This document shows positions 1 through 12,600 of a stretch of DNA of 64,000 nt, in pieces (the first letter of the stretch is position 1; each line of letters starts with the position of its first letter). Location: NCBI RefSeq assembly GCF_902362185.1, contig NC_044496.1, forward strand, positions 4,093,772-4,157,771, read 5' to 3'. The stretch is from Chanos chanos. Lineage: Eukaryota > Chordata > Actinopteri > Gonorynchiformes > Chanidae. The notes below the pieces were generated by a model. It had not been told where the DNA came from and did not search any database. It was given only the letters and a program-made list of their open reading frames with translations. The translations under genes and the position numbers were made by a program.

Positions 1-173
1 ACTGGCTCCGACGCTTTACCCCCCGCTCTGTGAGCCTGCTCCAGCCGCCACAGTGACGCACAACGTGCTTTTGTTTGGGGGGGGGGGGGGGTTGTGTGGG
101 GTGGGTGGCAGGGCTTACTTCGTTTGTTCTCTTTTATTATACAGTACTTATCCCGTAGATGGTGTTTTGGGTC

Positions 174-211
174 TCTCTCTCTCTCTCTCTCTCCCTCTCC
201 CTCTCTCTCTC
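174..211. repeat. (CT)n microsatellite
   Basis: Nearly pure CT dinucleotides with two CCT interruptions. It lies a short way upstream of a poly-A run of about 21 bases at 302-322. Confidence 0.9.
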
Positions 212-455
212 TGGCAACCACAGCCAGACAGAACCAGCTCTAGCTCTGAGTAGCCTCGGCAGGGGAAAGGTAACTGAGTAATTAAGTACTGAAGGTTATG
301 TAAAAAAAAAAAAAAAAAAAAACGACTTGGTGCTCCTTTGACAACACTTTCTCTGTTCTCCTTTCCTTTGCGGTGCGGCTCCACAGGGTTTTTGCGGGCC
401 GCTCTAAGCCGAGCCGTAACGAGAAACAAGCCTCTTTTCAGAGATATTGATCACA

Positions 456-456
<1 letters not shown>

Positions 457-486
<30 letters not shown>
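457..486. repeat. Poly-C homopolymer, about 30 nt
   Basis: An uninterrupted run of C, read directly. It is one of a family of very long pure C or G runs spread through the window, discussed in the findings. Confidence 0.9.
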
Positions 487-489
<3 letters not shown>

Positions 490-903
490 TGTGCGGTGGG
501 CAGGGTGTTATGCAAGCGCAGAAAAGTGTGCTAGTGAGGTTGGCCCTGTGCCTCTGCTCTGCTGACAGTCTCCTTTCTCAGAAAACACACAGCACGCTAA
601 AGCAAAGAGGGGAAGATTAAGGACATGTCTGTGACGCTCTCTCGCATTCTCTATCTGCAGTCTGCTGAATCCCGACCCTCGCCTTGGACAGAAAGTCCTA
701 AAGCTGTGCCCACAAAACGCAGGCGTTATTAAGAGTGTCTGAGAGATCTGAGCAGAGCGTAAAACTGTGTGTGTTTAGGGATGTGTGTCTGTTTGACAAG
801 GAACTGCAAACATCACTCTTTTTGTTCTTTTGGTTTTTTGGGGGTTTTTTTGTAAGAATGTCAACAAACACTTGAAATGAGTCTGAATGTTGTGTGTTAA
901 GAC

Positions 904-907
<4 letters not shown>

Positions 908-955
<48 letters not shown>

Positions 956-1045
956 TGTGAGTGTGCGTGTGTGCGTATGTGTGTGCGTGTGAGTGCGTGC
1001 GTGTGTGTGTGTGTGCGTGTGCGTGTGCGTGTGCGCGTGCATGCT
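908..1045. repeat. (GT)n/(GC GT) alternating purine-pyrimidine microsatellite
   Basis: About 140 bp of GT with interspersed GC steps, so almost every step alternates purine and pyrimidine. This composition favours Z-DNA. The overlapping ORFs translate only as Val/Cys or Thr/His repeats and are not genes. Confidence 0.9.
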
Positions 1046-1316
1046 GTGTTTCTGTGTCGTTGGGATGCTGATGTGCATTTTTATTCATTTATTTATTTAT
1101 TTATGATCAGCAGGTGGGGGTAGTGTGTTTATCTCAGTTGGAAGGACGCTGGAATGATCTTGCTCTGTGTGTAGGATTTGGGATTTGTCTGTATGAGAAC
1201 ACGTTTGTTTTGTTTTGTGCGTGTGTGTGTGTTTTAAAGACTGCTCTGTTTATGTGTAGGATGTGTTAGCTCATCTCCTCTCTCAGGATGGCAGCAGCGT
1301 TGGTGGGCAGCACTGC

Positions 1317-1344
1317 CTGTCTCTCTCTCTCTGTGTCTGTCTCT

Positions 1345-1388
<44 letters not shown>

Positions 1389-1404
1389 CTCTCTCTCTCT
1401 CTCG

Positions 1405-1453
<49 letters not shown>

Positions 1454-1472
1454 GCTCTCTGTCTCTCTCTCG

Positions 1473-1513
<41 letters not shown>

Positions 1514-1632
1514 TCTCTCTGTCTCTCTCTCTCTCTGTCTGTCTCTCTCTCGCTCTCTTTCTCTCTCTCTCGCTCTCGCTCTCGCTCTCTCTCTCTCGCT
1601 ATTGCTCTCTCTCTCTCTCTCTTTCTCTCTCA

Positions 1633-1674
<42 letters not shown>

Positions 1675-1676
1675 GC
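1317..1676. repeat. Long interrupted (CT)n polypyrimidine tract
   Basis: About 360 bp of CT repeats with periodic GT, CGCT and CTTT interruptions, almost all pyrimidine on the + strand. It ends in a CTGCAG that looks like a splice acceptor, but no coding exon follows. Local near-repetition of longer blocks suggests growth by block duplication as well as by slippage. Confidence 0.9.
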
Positions 1677-1950
1677 AGTAGAATTATGTAAGAGTGTGAC
1701 AGTGCTCTGCTCTGCTGTGCTGTACTGTGCTGTGCTGGCGGGGCAGTGGACACAGGGTGGGGGAGGGGAGACCTGGGGAGAAGTGGGGAAAGGAGGGAGT
1801 GTAGGTGGGGGGGGGGGCGCTCTGCAGCATTTCATCACCCGTCAACCTACATCACCGCAGCTCACAACAGAGAGACTAATTAGATGTCGGGCAGCATGCG
1901 GGGAGACAGAGGACCGTGACAGAGCTGAGACAGGACTGTCCTGACCCACT

Positions 1951-2108
1951 GTAAAACAGCCTGTGACCTTAACACACGTCTTTCACTCAGTCCCACAGCA
2001 AACAGTTAAAGCCTGTGTCTGTCTGTCTGTCTGTCTGTCACACACACACACACACACAGTAAACAATCAAAGCCTGTGACCTTAACACACGTCTCTCACT
2101 CTGCCCCA
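1951..2108 (+). repeat. Local direct duplication around a (CTGT)n/(CA)n core
   Basis: A segment starting with GTAAAACAGCCTGTGACC at 1951 recurs, diverged, at about 2059-2108. Both copies contain CTTAACACACGTCT. A further related stretch at about 1998-2017 shares AAAGCCTGTG. The copies are separated by (CTGT)n and (CA)n tracts that probably mediated the duplication. Confidence 0.65.
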
Positions 2109-3276
2109 GTGTTAATGATTTAAGCCTGAGCCGATATGATAATGGCCCCAACGCAGGAGGAGATGGTGAGAGGGGAGGTCTCTGGACCACTGCTCCTAGT
2201 GACTCCTCCACTGCCTCTGACTCCCAACACGCCCAAATGACCGTGAGTGCAAACACGAAGCCCCGTAGCCGTGATCGTCTTCCCAAACCCCGGCTGGATG
2301 CCTCCTGTCGGAAAACTCAGTCCAACCACGCGTCGGTTCCTGCATTCGTCAAATGCCTTTGTTGGCATGGCTGTCGATAGCATGGCTGCCCACGCGCGGG
2401 AAAAGGGTTTCCTGGAATTATAACAGCATGAAATGACTAAACGTACTATTTGATTTGACCTCCATCCCAGGTCACTGCAGGAACAATGGTATGATTAATC
2501 AGACTTCTGTAATGTGGAGCAGGAACCCAAAGAAAGAAAAAAAAAAAAATCCAGACTCCCAAACCATGCTCAAGAGCAGCCTCTAATCAGACAGACACAT
2601 AGACAAAAGCTAACACATATTCGATTAGCCATTTCACTTTGTTTACCTAAATTAATTAGTTGGTTAGGCATGATTACATGTCTGAGGCAGTGTCCAGGTT
2701 ATGAAGACTTGAGTTTTATAAGCCATGTTCATGTGGTAATGGGGTAATAACTAAACTAAAGAGATCCCTTGGCTCTGAGACCGTTAATCAACAATCAACA
2801 ATCAACAGTAGCCGAAGAGTCGCGGAACCTGTCGTTTCTCGAAAGGTCCCACCTGATAAATCTGTCCCCTGCACCCGTCCAAAACAGCGCCATCCACAGC
2901 GTTGCATCATCCCTCCCCTGGCTGCGGGACAGGAATCTGAGCTGCTGTCCGTTCGGTGTCTCCGCGGCTTTTCGGAGCCTCGCATGTCCTTTACCCTGAC
3001 CCCCCCTTCTCTGTCCCCGGTGGCCTGGCTGTTCTTACATAAGGGGGCTGACAAGTAAAAAAAAGTAATCCAATACCGTTATATTAAGAGCTGTCCTGTC
3101 ACAGAGCTTACGCACAGGCAGGGACAATAGCACGAGGTATACAGTGCGCACCAGGGCTTGCTTTTACTCAGAACAACAGGGACCACAGCTATGGGACATA
3201 TTTCTGGTCTAACACCATGTCTTCATCCACACCAGTCTAGCTATGCATTGCTCTCAGGTCAGGCTGTTCTCTGGAG

Positions 3277-3314
3277 AGAACAGGCTTAATCTATAAGAAC
3301 AGGCTTAATCTATA
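3277..3314 (+). repeat. Perfect 2 x 19-bp tandem duplication
   Basis: The 19-base unit AGAACAGGCTTAATCTATA occurs twice, head to tail and without mismatch. This suggests a recent slippage or repair duplication in unique sequence. Confidence 0.85.
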
Positions 3315-3615
3315 AACAACAAGTTACCTTCAACAGAAGGCACAATCCCAAAGATTAGATTTGATGCCGCCAGAAAAAAAGAAAATACAGACACAGTGGG
3401 ACAAACCCACTTAAGTCGACCCTTAGAAAGTAGCGTAAAACAAGTTCTCAGTTAAATCGATCCCCAAGATAGACCCATGAATGAAACGAGAAGGGACCAA
3501 CTGTAAGATCACAGACAGACAAAGAGCAAAAAAAAACCCCCAGATTTTCTCACAGCCTGCGGTTCAGCACAGACTGTTCTCATGTTAAACCGGAATGAAA
3601 CAGCTCTGTTTAAAC

Positions 3616-3806
3616 CACGTGTGTCAAAATCCGGTCCTGGAGGGCCAGGGTCCTGCTGGTTTTTGTTTTCACCTCTTACATACCTGTTGATTCTCGCCTT
3701 GAAAACAGGTGTGCACGCTCTTCAGCCAATCAGAGATCGTATCTAGTTGGTCGACGAGAAAAACAGCAGGAACGGTGGCCCTCCAGGACCGGATTTGACA
3801 CCCGTG
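3616..3806 (-). mobile_element. hAT-type miniature transposon (MITE), 191 bp, with 8-bp target duplication
   Basis: The ends form terminal inverted repeats: CACGTGTGTCAAAATCCGG at the left, and the complement of CACGGGTGTCAAATCCGG at the right. The inverted repeats extend further inward through GGTCCTGGAGGGCC-like sequence. The element is flanked on both sides by the 8-base direct repeat GTTTAAAC (3608-3615 and 3807-3814). An 8-bp duplication with CA(G/C)GGGTG-like ends is the signature of hAT transposons. It is non-coding. It has the same length as the copy at 47420-47610 and runs in the opposite direction. Confidence 0.85.
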
Positions 3807-6691
3807 GTTTAAACCTAATGTCCTGACGCACACCCCGGGAAGATCTACCACGCCGCTTTTACTCACATTCACTCTCCACCGCCCTCCAGGATACTAATTT
3901 TATTTCTAACATTTAAAGACGTGACGATCAGGTCACAGTGGGAATGTGGTGTCTTAAAAAGCAAGGCGTCTCGAGGGCGGGGGTGGTGTGGTGGGGTGGG
4001 GGGTGGGAGGGGGGGATGCTACATTGGTAGTGGTTTTCAGCTAATGCTGCAGTGGATGCTGGGAATTCTGCCTTGTCAACATAGGAATGTTTAGATTCCC
4101 CAGAACGGGCACGGGAGACACCAGCTCTGTCTTCCTCCGGAGCTGAATCAGGGGCCTGTCCTCTTTTACGTGAGTCGCGCTCTTTCTAGGACACGGTTTT
4201 GACGGGTGTTGTCATCCCCGTAGCGTGTTCCAGCCGTCCCACCTGACCGCCTCATGCGGATCCAACTCTCTGTCAGCGCCCGAGCGGGACGCGAGAACGT
4301 GCTGACCCGACCCTGATTCTCAGAACCTCGGACCCGCCCAGGACGCTCTAGCAGACCATAAACCAGTGGCATTTCGGACCCAGCTGAGAATCCCATCAGA
4401 AAAGAGAACATGTTGCCTCTCGATTATCTAACAACATCTAACGCCAAGCCAAGAACGGCACCACTCCACACTCTGCCTCCACCACCAGCAGCTCCACCAC
4501 GCAACCACGACTCAGGCTATCTCTGATTAAGTAACACACACACACACACACAGAAACAAGAGAGAGGGGTTACATAAGATTCGGGCCAGGGAGTAGGCTT
4601 TGTTTTTGTTAGGTTTTCAATAAATCAGGCTGACAGTTTTCCCACAGACACTGTACGGTGTATGGTATATCTGTGCCGCAAACCGGGGGGGGGGTGGCGG
4701 GGGGGGGGGGGGGTGCCTTGGGTCTGGCGACGGTGGGAAAACAAGTGTGCTTCGGAATACAACCAGATATTTACGTTATCAAACAGCTCTAGCTAAAAAT
4801 AAGATTTAAAAAAAAAAAAAGAATAAAAAAACATCTAAAAGCAGCATTTCTGAGTCATAGCCACTGCAGTCTAATTAAAATGACAATTTGTTGATGGAAT
4901 GTGGCTGATAAATTGCAGAAAACTAAAGATCAATTTTATGTACAAGACAAAAGTCTGTCATGTCCGGCTTGTGGTAAAGCAGGTGTCCTGCTCCTACATT
5001 TCAGGTTTGAGACTTAAAATTAAAGTGACAAAATATCCTACGCTCGAGTCATCGGGAGAAAGTGGAAGAAAGTGCTGATGTTTGATCTCGTGTCCTCAAA
5101 AACAAGGCACGATGACACCTTGTTCCCATGTGCTGGCTGCGCTCTCACAGCATGCTCTCACCCTCTGCTTAAAAACTGGAGCAGAAACTAGAACATCATT
5201 CCTCTGAAAACGACCTCGCCAGAACAACGACAGTGACAGACCGGTTTTGCCGCCTCGTCTCAAATGGCCCTATTTGTTTTCCAAACCCGTGATCATTAAT
5301 TACAGGATTAATTCACCATCGCCCTGTCAGCTCAAAGAATCCGGATGAAAAAAAAAAATTCATTTGGAATGAGTTTATCGTAACTACACAAAGAGTGGAC
5401 GGCTGTAACTGTAATTCGTTTTTGTTTTGTTTTCTTTCGTTTTGGGTTTGTTTGTTTTTTGTTTTTTTTTTTGCTTTACAGGAAGTGCAGCCTGCTGACA
5501 GAGTTTCCTGTCACTCTGATGGATTGGTTGTCTGAGAAACTGTAACTCAGCAGCTGCTCCGTGCTCACCAACCGACCGCAAATCACTCAGGAGAGTTTTA
5601 CATTTAGCTAAGAGGTTTTTGCCTTGAATACCACCCCCTCCCCCCTCCGCCCCCCACCCTGTGTAGCTGATTTTAACACTTTTCTTTAATGAGTTTTATC
5701 TGGACAGATGTAGTCAAGATATAAACGGTTATGTAATGCGACAAGCTACCATTCTATTGTACATTTGGTTGACAGGTTCTGAACTACAGTTCAGACAGCA
5801 TAGACACGGGGAATATATCTTGTTATATATGCTTTTGATTATGAACACAGAGAGCGAGAGAGAGAGCGAGAGAGAAACAAGTGTGGGTTTTTGCTCTGAG
5901 TTATATAACAGTCAAAATATTATGAGAGTGAACACGCCGCCTGCCTGCCTTTGGCCTGTGACTGTTGAATTTCACAGGAACCCTCTGTGGAGTTTTGGGC
6001 TCGTCCTCTTCTCGTCTCGGGGGCGCAGCGCAGGACCAACTCAAAACGGGGGAACAGAATCGGGTGGAGTGCCAAGTCCATGTTTGTGCATCTCTTTTCT
6101 TCCCAAAGGTTTTCTCCAGATTCTGCTGTGCAAAGCGCCTCATTATCGCCATGGTGACGCACAGTAATAAAGCACCTCGCTGAGAGGAACGTCCCGTGTG
6201 TTCACACGTTCACGCAGACAGTGTTTTTAAACCGTGTTTTTCTTCTTCTTTTTTTTTTTTTTTTACCTTTTCGAGGTTAACCTAACAACATGCTCAGTAG
6301 AGTCACAACTCAGTAGATATATATGTATATATATACATCGTTTAACATAAGCAGAGTTTCAATGTTTACGCTTTTGTAAGTGACAGGCTTTAATTACTGT
6401 TTTCTCCCTCCTCCTTCACACACACACACACAGTCGTTCACTGGGCCCCTTGTAGAGGAGAAAATCAAATCCAGATTCTGTTTAAAATGAGAGAATGTTT
6501 GACCCACTTTAGCAAGTTTTGAGTGCAACACATTGTCCATAGAAACCGACCGACGGAACAGAGCTGCGTTTTGGGCTGCGGTACAGTTAAGAAATCATGA
6601 TTTCATGAGATTATAATCAAACTTTTTCAAAGAAGAATTTGTGAATATATGAGTATTTTTTGAGCACGTTAAATCGATCTTTGAGCAAATG

Positions 6692-6692
6692 A

Positions 6693-6723
<31 letters not shown>

Positions 6724-6748
6724 CTCTCTCTCTTTCTCTCTCTCTCTC

Positions 6749-6782
<34 letters not shown>
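6692..6782. repeat. (CT)n microsatellite
   Basis: About 90 bp of CT dinucleotides with a few GCTC and TTTC interruptions, followed by C-rich unique sequence. A second (CT)n block lies at about 7270-7328. Confidence 0.9.
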
Positions 6783-6784
<2 letters not shown>

Positions 6785-7269
6785 CCCTCCTCCCTTGTCC
6801 CACTCCCTGTCTTTCTGACAGGTGAGGTAGCCCCTGGCTTTTACCAGTAGTCATGTAACCAGTGCTCAGGGCCTGTAAGTGGAGCACAAGGAGACATGAG
6901 TGAAGATTGTTGCGCTGCACGCTCTTTTACACAGTCTTACCGAAACAGAGCTGTTACACAAGCCAGCCTACAGCTCACCGGGTTTCATAACCAGCCGCGG
7001 TGACCCTCGCCCCAGCAGACAATAACCTCCACCGCTGGAGCTTAAAGCAGACTACCATCAGGGCGGATTTTTCTTTTATTCACACGTTGAAATCAAAGGT
7101 GCCAAAGACACACGCGCGCGACACACGCCCGCGTGCCTTAACTGGGCAAGGACCGGGCCGAGCTGACAGACTCGTTCACCGGTGGAGTCCACACGGGAAG
7201 AGGATCCAGAAACACCCTAAGGTTCTGTCATTCCTCACCAGGCCTAATGATCTGGTTTCTCAGAGGAAG

Positions 7270-7306
<37 letters not shown>

Positions 7307-8095
7307 CCTCTCTCTCTCTCTCTCTCCACCTCGCCTCTCAGGCCCTCTGCTTATGGAGAGCTATGCCACGCCAGACGACAGCCACGGGGGATATAAATAG
7401 AAGGCCCCTCCATTTAGTCCATCTTTTTCCTCTCCATCGCTTCCTCGGAAGGATCGGATGGCAGAAATAGCCCCTGCCACCCCCCCCCTCCCCCACCCCC
7501 CCTTTTCCTCTCCACCTTCCTCTACCCAACGAAAACCACTGACCATCCCCACCCCACCTCACCCCACTCCCCAGACATCACTACGTTCGATGAACTTGTG
7601 AACTCTGAACACATACCAACGTTAAGGGTTTGGTCACCGAGTCAGTTTCGGCTCTGTGGGAGGACTCATCCCTCCAAAAGATTCAGCAGTACTTCCTCCA
7701 TGTCTTCTCAGTCGCGTCATCTTAATGCTGACAACTCACAATTCCCTGTCTGTTCCCCCACATAAACGCTGCCATACACACTCCCTTTGTTTAACTGGCT
7801 CGACTTCATTCACTAAATTTAGTTTCACATTCGATTTGGGTTTTTTTTTTTTCCTTTGTGCAGGTCTCATTAGTGCATACACCAGTCTTACAGAGGGGCT
7901 CATATATCATCGATAAGACTCGACATTTAAAAGTGTCGATCACCGTGACTCTGCATCTGAATTCCTATGCGTCTAATTCCCATCTACGGCTCTCTCTCTC
8001 TCTCTTTTTTTTCTCTCCGTTAATGTAGCCGTACAGCGATCTCCTGGCACAGCTCCCTCAGCTGCTCATAGAGTATGGAATTTAGGCAAAAGGTC

Positions 8096-8128
<33 letters not shown>
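8096..8128. repeat. (GT)n microsatellite
   Basis: About 16 pure GT units in unique sequence. Confidence 0.9.
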
Positions 8129-8129
<1 letters not shown>

Positions 8130-8581
8130 TCTGACATGAGAAGCTGGACCCTCCGGTCGCTAGCGTTTGAGTGTGTTCGCAGGTGGGCGTTCCTTTAGCC
8201 AGTCGCTATTGAGGCCAGAGAGTTGACAGGAATACAGTGTAAGGGAAAAAAAGGCTGCTTTACTGTCAATCTGACTCACTGACTTCAAAGGAATATGAAC
8301 AAGGCTAAGCTCACAGTGCACTGGTGTGTTGCAAACATGGAACCAACATGTAGTGTAACCTATATATAGCAATCATACTATACTAACACTACACTATTGA
8401 CTAATCAGCGTAAGTGCACTGATTAATTGGTCAGTGTGGACCACATAGACAAGATTACAAGACATCAGTACATTGTGTGAAAAAAGTTACAAGACAAAAT
8501 TGCCGTTAACACTTTTGCTAGGTTTGAAAAGATTCTTTCCCCAATCCTCCACATATGATATTATGTGGAGGTTTGGGGAAA

Positions 8582-8610
8582 GGGGGGGGGGGGGGGGGGG
8601 GGGGGGGGGG
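8582..8610. repeat. Poly-G homopolymer, 29 nt
   Basis: An uninterrupted G run preceded by AAAGG. It is one of the longest pure G tracts in the window and is flanked by ordinary unique sequence. Confidence 0.9.
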
Positions 8611-9517
8611 TGACAGATTGACATGCCTTACTTTGGTGAACTGGGTCTTTTACATTCTACAGGAGAAATGTTCTACCTTTTCCCTGATATGCCAGAGTGG
8701 AGGACTAACCAGTTTATCTGCAAGCCTTGACTGGCAGTCCCTTTCCATACCTCCTGGACAACCGTTTGACTGGACCCCAGACTGAAGCAAAAACCGAGTA
8801 CAAAAACTGTCCAGCGACCGCGTCTCACGCGTAGGTACGAGTCCACGGCTGGCTCTAGCTCACCGTACTCTGACTAAGAGCCAGATCATCTGAATTCCAT
8901 GTGACTCTCCCTAAGCCTCTCTCTGAGAAAGGATTGATCTGGTACAATGACCAGAGAAAGGTTCAAGATACCAATCACACATGCACTGCACACTGTTTCT
9001 GATAGAGCCCAGCTATCCGCGCCTGTTAAAAGAAAACCAGTAAACAAAAACAAAAAACATGCCTCGCATTACGGTAGAAGCATGCCTGTCATCCTACCCT
9101 TGCCGTGGGGATGCATGTATTACGTAAAGATGTTGTGTGGAACTGGTGTGGGAGCATAAGTGTATGCTTCAGTGAACACATCAGACAGCGTCAGAGAGAC
9201 ATGCCCCGAGACACAGTGCTGAAGCAGATCCCCTGCACACACAGTACAACCCACAGTCAACCCTACGCCACACACATATACACGGTACAGCAAATCACCA
9301 CAAAGTCCCCAGGACACACACGCCTGTCTGTCTGTCTGTCTGTCTGCCTGCCTGTCTATCTGTCTACCTGTGTGTCTGTCTGGGAGGAATTATCTGCCAA
9401 CTCTTTGGATCTTTCTCTGTAGATGTTCACCCGTCGCTTTCAGTTCTACAGGTCTGAAAAAAAATGTTCATTGCAGCGTTCTTTCTTTTGTTCATCTCAA
9501 ACCTCTCATGTACCTTG

Positions 9518-9557
<40 letters not shown>

Positions 9558-9633
9558 CTCTTTCATGCTTAATCTCCTTTTCTCCCTTTCCCTGTCTTAG
9601 ATTTTTTTTTTTTGCTCTCTGCAATTGTTCCTT

Positions 9634-9667
<34 letters not shown>

Positions 9668-12600
9668 GTAAATGGTGATTCAATAGGTTGAGACTCCCAG
9701 GCCTGAGGCTGTTCCTCTGACACCTTGGTGCAGTTCTCTCTCATGAGGCTGAGTCATAACGCCTCCCCCCCCTCCCCAACCCCAAACCAGTGAGAGAGCT
9801 TACACCTATACCTGTGCCCCCCCGTCCCAGCAGACCCGTCTCACTGTTCTCAGCCACCAGCTCTCATATTTCTTTCACTTCACTGCCTGATGAAAGCCAT
9901 GATTACCCCTCTGGGAAGAGGAGTACACAGAGGAGTGCTCTAACTAGACGTTAGGAGGAAGCAGGGAGACTTTCAACTGGGAGGAGGGCACCTACTCACG
10001 TGCAATAAGTTAAAAAAGCCAACACCATTATCCGTTCAGGTTTATATGACCCTTTTAGTTTGGCAGTTGATTTTATTCATCTGAAATATTTTTGGTAGAT
10101 TTTTTTTTTTTCACTAGGAAAAAATATAGTTTCTTGGTCAGACACTGCAGAGGACAGAAGCTAAGATAGGCTAAGCTTAAGTAAGATAAGATAAGATAAG
10201 ATAAGGAGTTTTCTGGAGCCAGATTAAAAGTTGCTGTATTTGTTGATAGATACTCCCCTCTGAACATGTTCTCATTCTTGCACTAGGCTTAATCTACAGA
10301 GTTCAAACGCTCTCTTCCTGTTAGACGCTGGGTTCCAGTATTTTGGAAAAGTCCTTATCCTGTTGAACACGAGATAAATTCCGCGTATCATCTCATCTGT
10401 CATCTCAGGGCACAGAGTCCAAACTGTTTAAAAACTCTGACCCACTTTAGCTTTCGGAGCCTTCCCTCCGTTCCCTCATTAACCCGGAGCGTCTCCTCCC
10501 TGCCCTGGGGAGGACTGTTGCTGAGCAGTGCATGCTCTTAGCATGTTTGGCCTCATCCGATCACTGCATGAGGAGAGACTCAACAGCAAGGCCCTGGGAG
10601 AAGTCAGCTGTTCCCCCCCCCCCCCCAGAGAGTCTGTGTACCTGTTACCTCCGTCTGAAATCAGGTCTCTTAGACACGAACAGATGTTTTGCAAACCCAG
10701 TGTTCGGCTCCACTGGGAACAGAGAAACAATCATTTGCTCCTTAAGTTTCATGATTTTCAAGTTACACTTGTTCCAACTGCAGGGCTGTTCTTGAAGCTG
10801 ATGCTCTTATCCAAGGTGAAGAACAATTATTATCATTACTTATGTCAGAGGTCTTTTCTGACAGAAATAATTGATATATATGAAAAAAAAAAAATTATGT
10901 TAGAGCACCTTCCATTCTTGAAGCTTATTTCACTGGCTTGTTTAATATTAATTGACCTGATAAACATTTATTTGTCAACCAGGCGCTGTAGAGTGCTACC
11001 TCCAAGCAAATTGTTATTGGAGTACAAACCACAGTGACAGCAAAGTTCATCACAATGAAACATATTCATCTCAGCCCAGAGCTGTTCTAGGAACTGATGG
11101 TATATAATCTTCTAGTTATGAGAGTCCACTGTCTCAACCCAGTGAAAAATGTGTGTGTGTGTGTGTGTGTGTTTTCAGCAAACATTTAAAACGTGCACGC
11201 GCGGACCATCAGGACATACAACCGACTGTACCAGCTGTATTGATCACGCACAAGACGCTCGAAGATCTTTTTTCTCTACATCAGTACGAGCAGGTAAGCT
11301 GCATTCATGGGGCACGGGGCACACTCAGCACCTGCTAACGGAGCAGTTCTTTTTCTCGTCAGCGCATACTGCTGTCACTATGGGAACTGGCCATCATCCC
11401 TGTCCAATAAATCACCGGACCCGAGAAAGAATCAGCCAAGTAGCTACAGACATCCACGCACAGTCTGTGACTGTTCACACGCAACAGTATCTCAAGGAAT
11501 GGGTTTGCGTTAAAAGTTTTTTTTTTTTCACGTGAATATTAATGAATATGCAGTTTAGCGTATAGGCTATTCGTATCAGGCCCACTAGTTTTTATGATCG
11601 TTTTCTACCGCATAAGAAATTTGACAAGGTTTTGAGCTGGTCTAGCTGACCAACGTAACACTGGACAAAAGCCGCCTCGCTTTTATGACCAGTAATTTGG
11701 TGTCCTTAAACTAGCAATTAAGTACAGCGCAATCGATAAATCGAAAACAAAGCCGTATTGTACGAGTGTGTTTATGCGTGTATGTGAATATCTAATAAAA
11801 TATCTTTATGCTGGCTGTTAAAGCCAGCTGTTTCACAACCACTCAGAATTCCTGGAAGGTTCTTGGAAATGGCATCCGTTCATCTGATTCGGACGTCTGA
11901 AGTTTGAGCAAGATTACAATGAGTTATGAAATCTTTCAGTACACCATGCATGCCACTTTAAACTGATTCTTCCGTTGTCGTGCGTAATTCGTCCTGTCTG
12001 TCAGCTGAGAACCGTGCAGAGGTCTATACGGTCTGTCGTGGCGCCATGGAATGGCGCACAGCAGTAACTTTTCGGCCTTTCCCACTTCGTCTCAATTTGG
12101 TATAGAAGCGGTTCATTTAAGGTGTAAATTATTGTCACTCTAAAAGCAGAGGGCATTCACGCATGACTCCGGCTGTAATTAATCCGTCACAAACGAAGGG
12201 ATCAATTAAATGGTACTGAACCCTGTGGCCAGACAGAAAGCCAGAACCAGGAGAGACAGCACTGAACAGAAGGAAAGAACACGATTACATAACGCCATTA
12301 CTGAAGCATAATTGATCTGTTTTTTTTTGTGTTAAAACTCTTGTTTAAACAAGGAAAGGTGAAAACTGTTATTCGATGCCCTCCACTGAAAGTATGAAGA
12401 AAAAAACCCAGCCTGTTTTCTGCTCTTTTAATAAACTATAGCCTACGTCATATAATGATGTTCTCGGACTTAAAAGGTCGGTTACATTGTGTATTTTACA
12501 GCAAAACACAGAAAACCACATTGGGCATACGAACGAACTACGGCTTATTTTGTTTCACTGCCGATGAAGCGACTCCAAAGACAAAATCAACAAAGACAGA

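Noticed and set aside
1263-1944. ORFs of 140-220 codons in several frames over the (CT)n tract
   Set aside because: They are translations of a microsatellite (Ser/Leu or Arg/Glu runs) with no other sequence content. The apparent acceptor at the end leads to no coding exon.
3669-3872. 67-codon ORF on the - strand
   Set aside because: It lies mostly inside the 191-bp hAT miniature element, which is non-coding. The similar reading in the 47420 copy comes from the shared repeat.
8401-8460. Imperfect palindrome around GCACTGATTAATTGGTCAGTG
   Set aside because: Short and mismatched, and within chance expectation for AT-rich sequence.
10528-11037. 169-codon ORF on the + strand
   Set aside because: It resembles no known protein, includes a poly-C-derived Pro run and a poly-A-derived Lys run, and has no supporting splice or promoter context.
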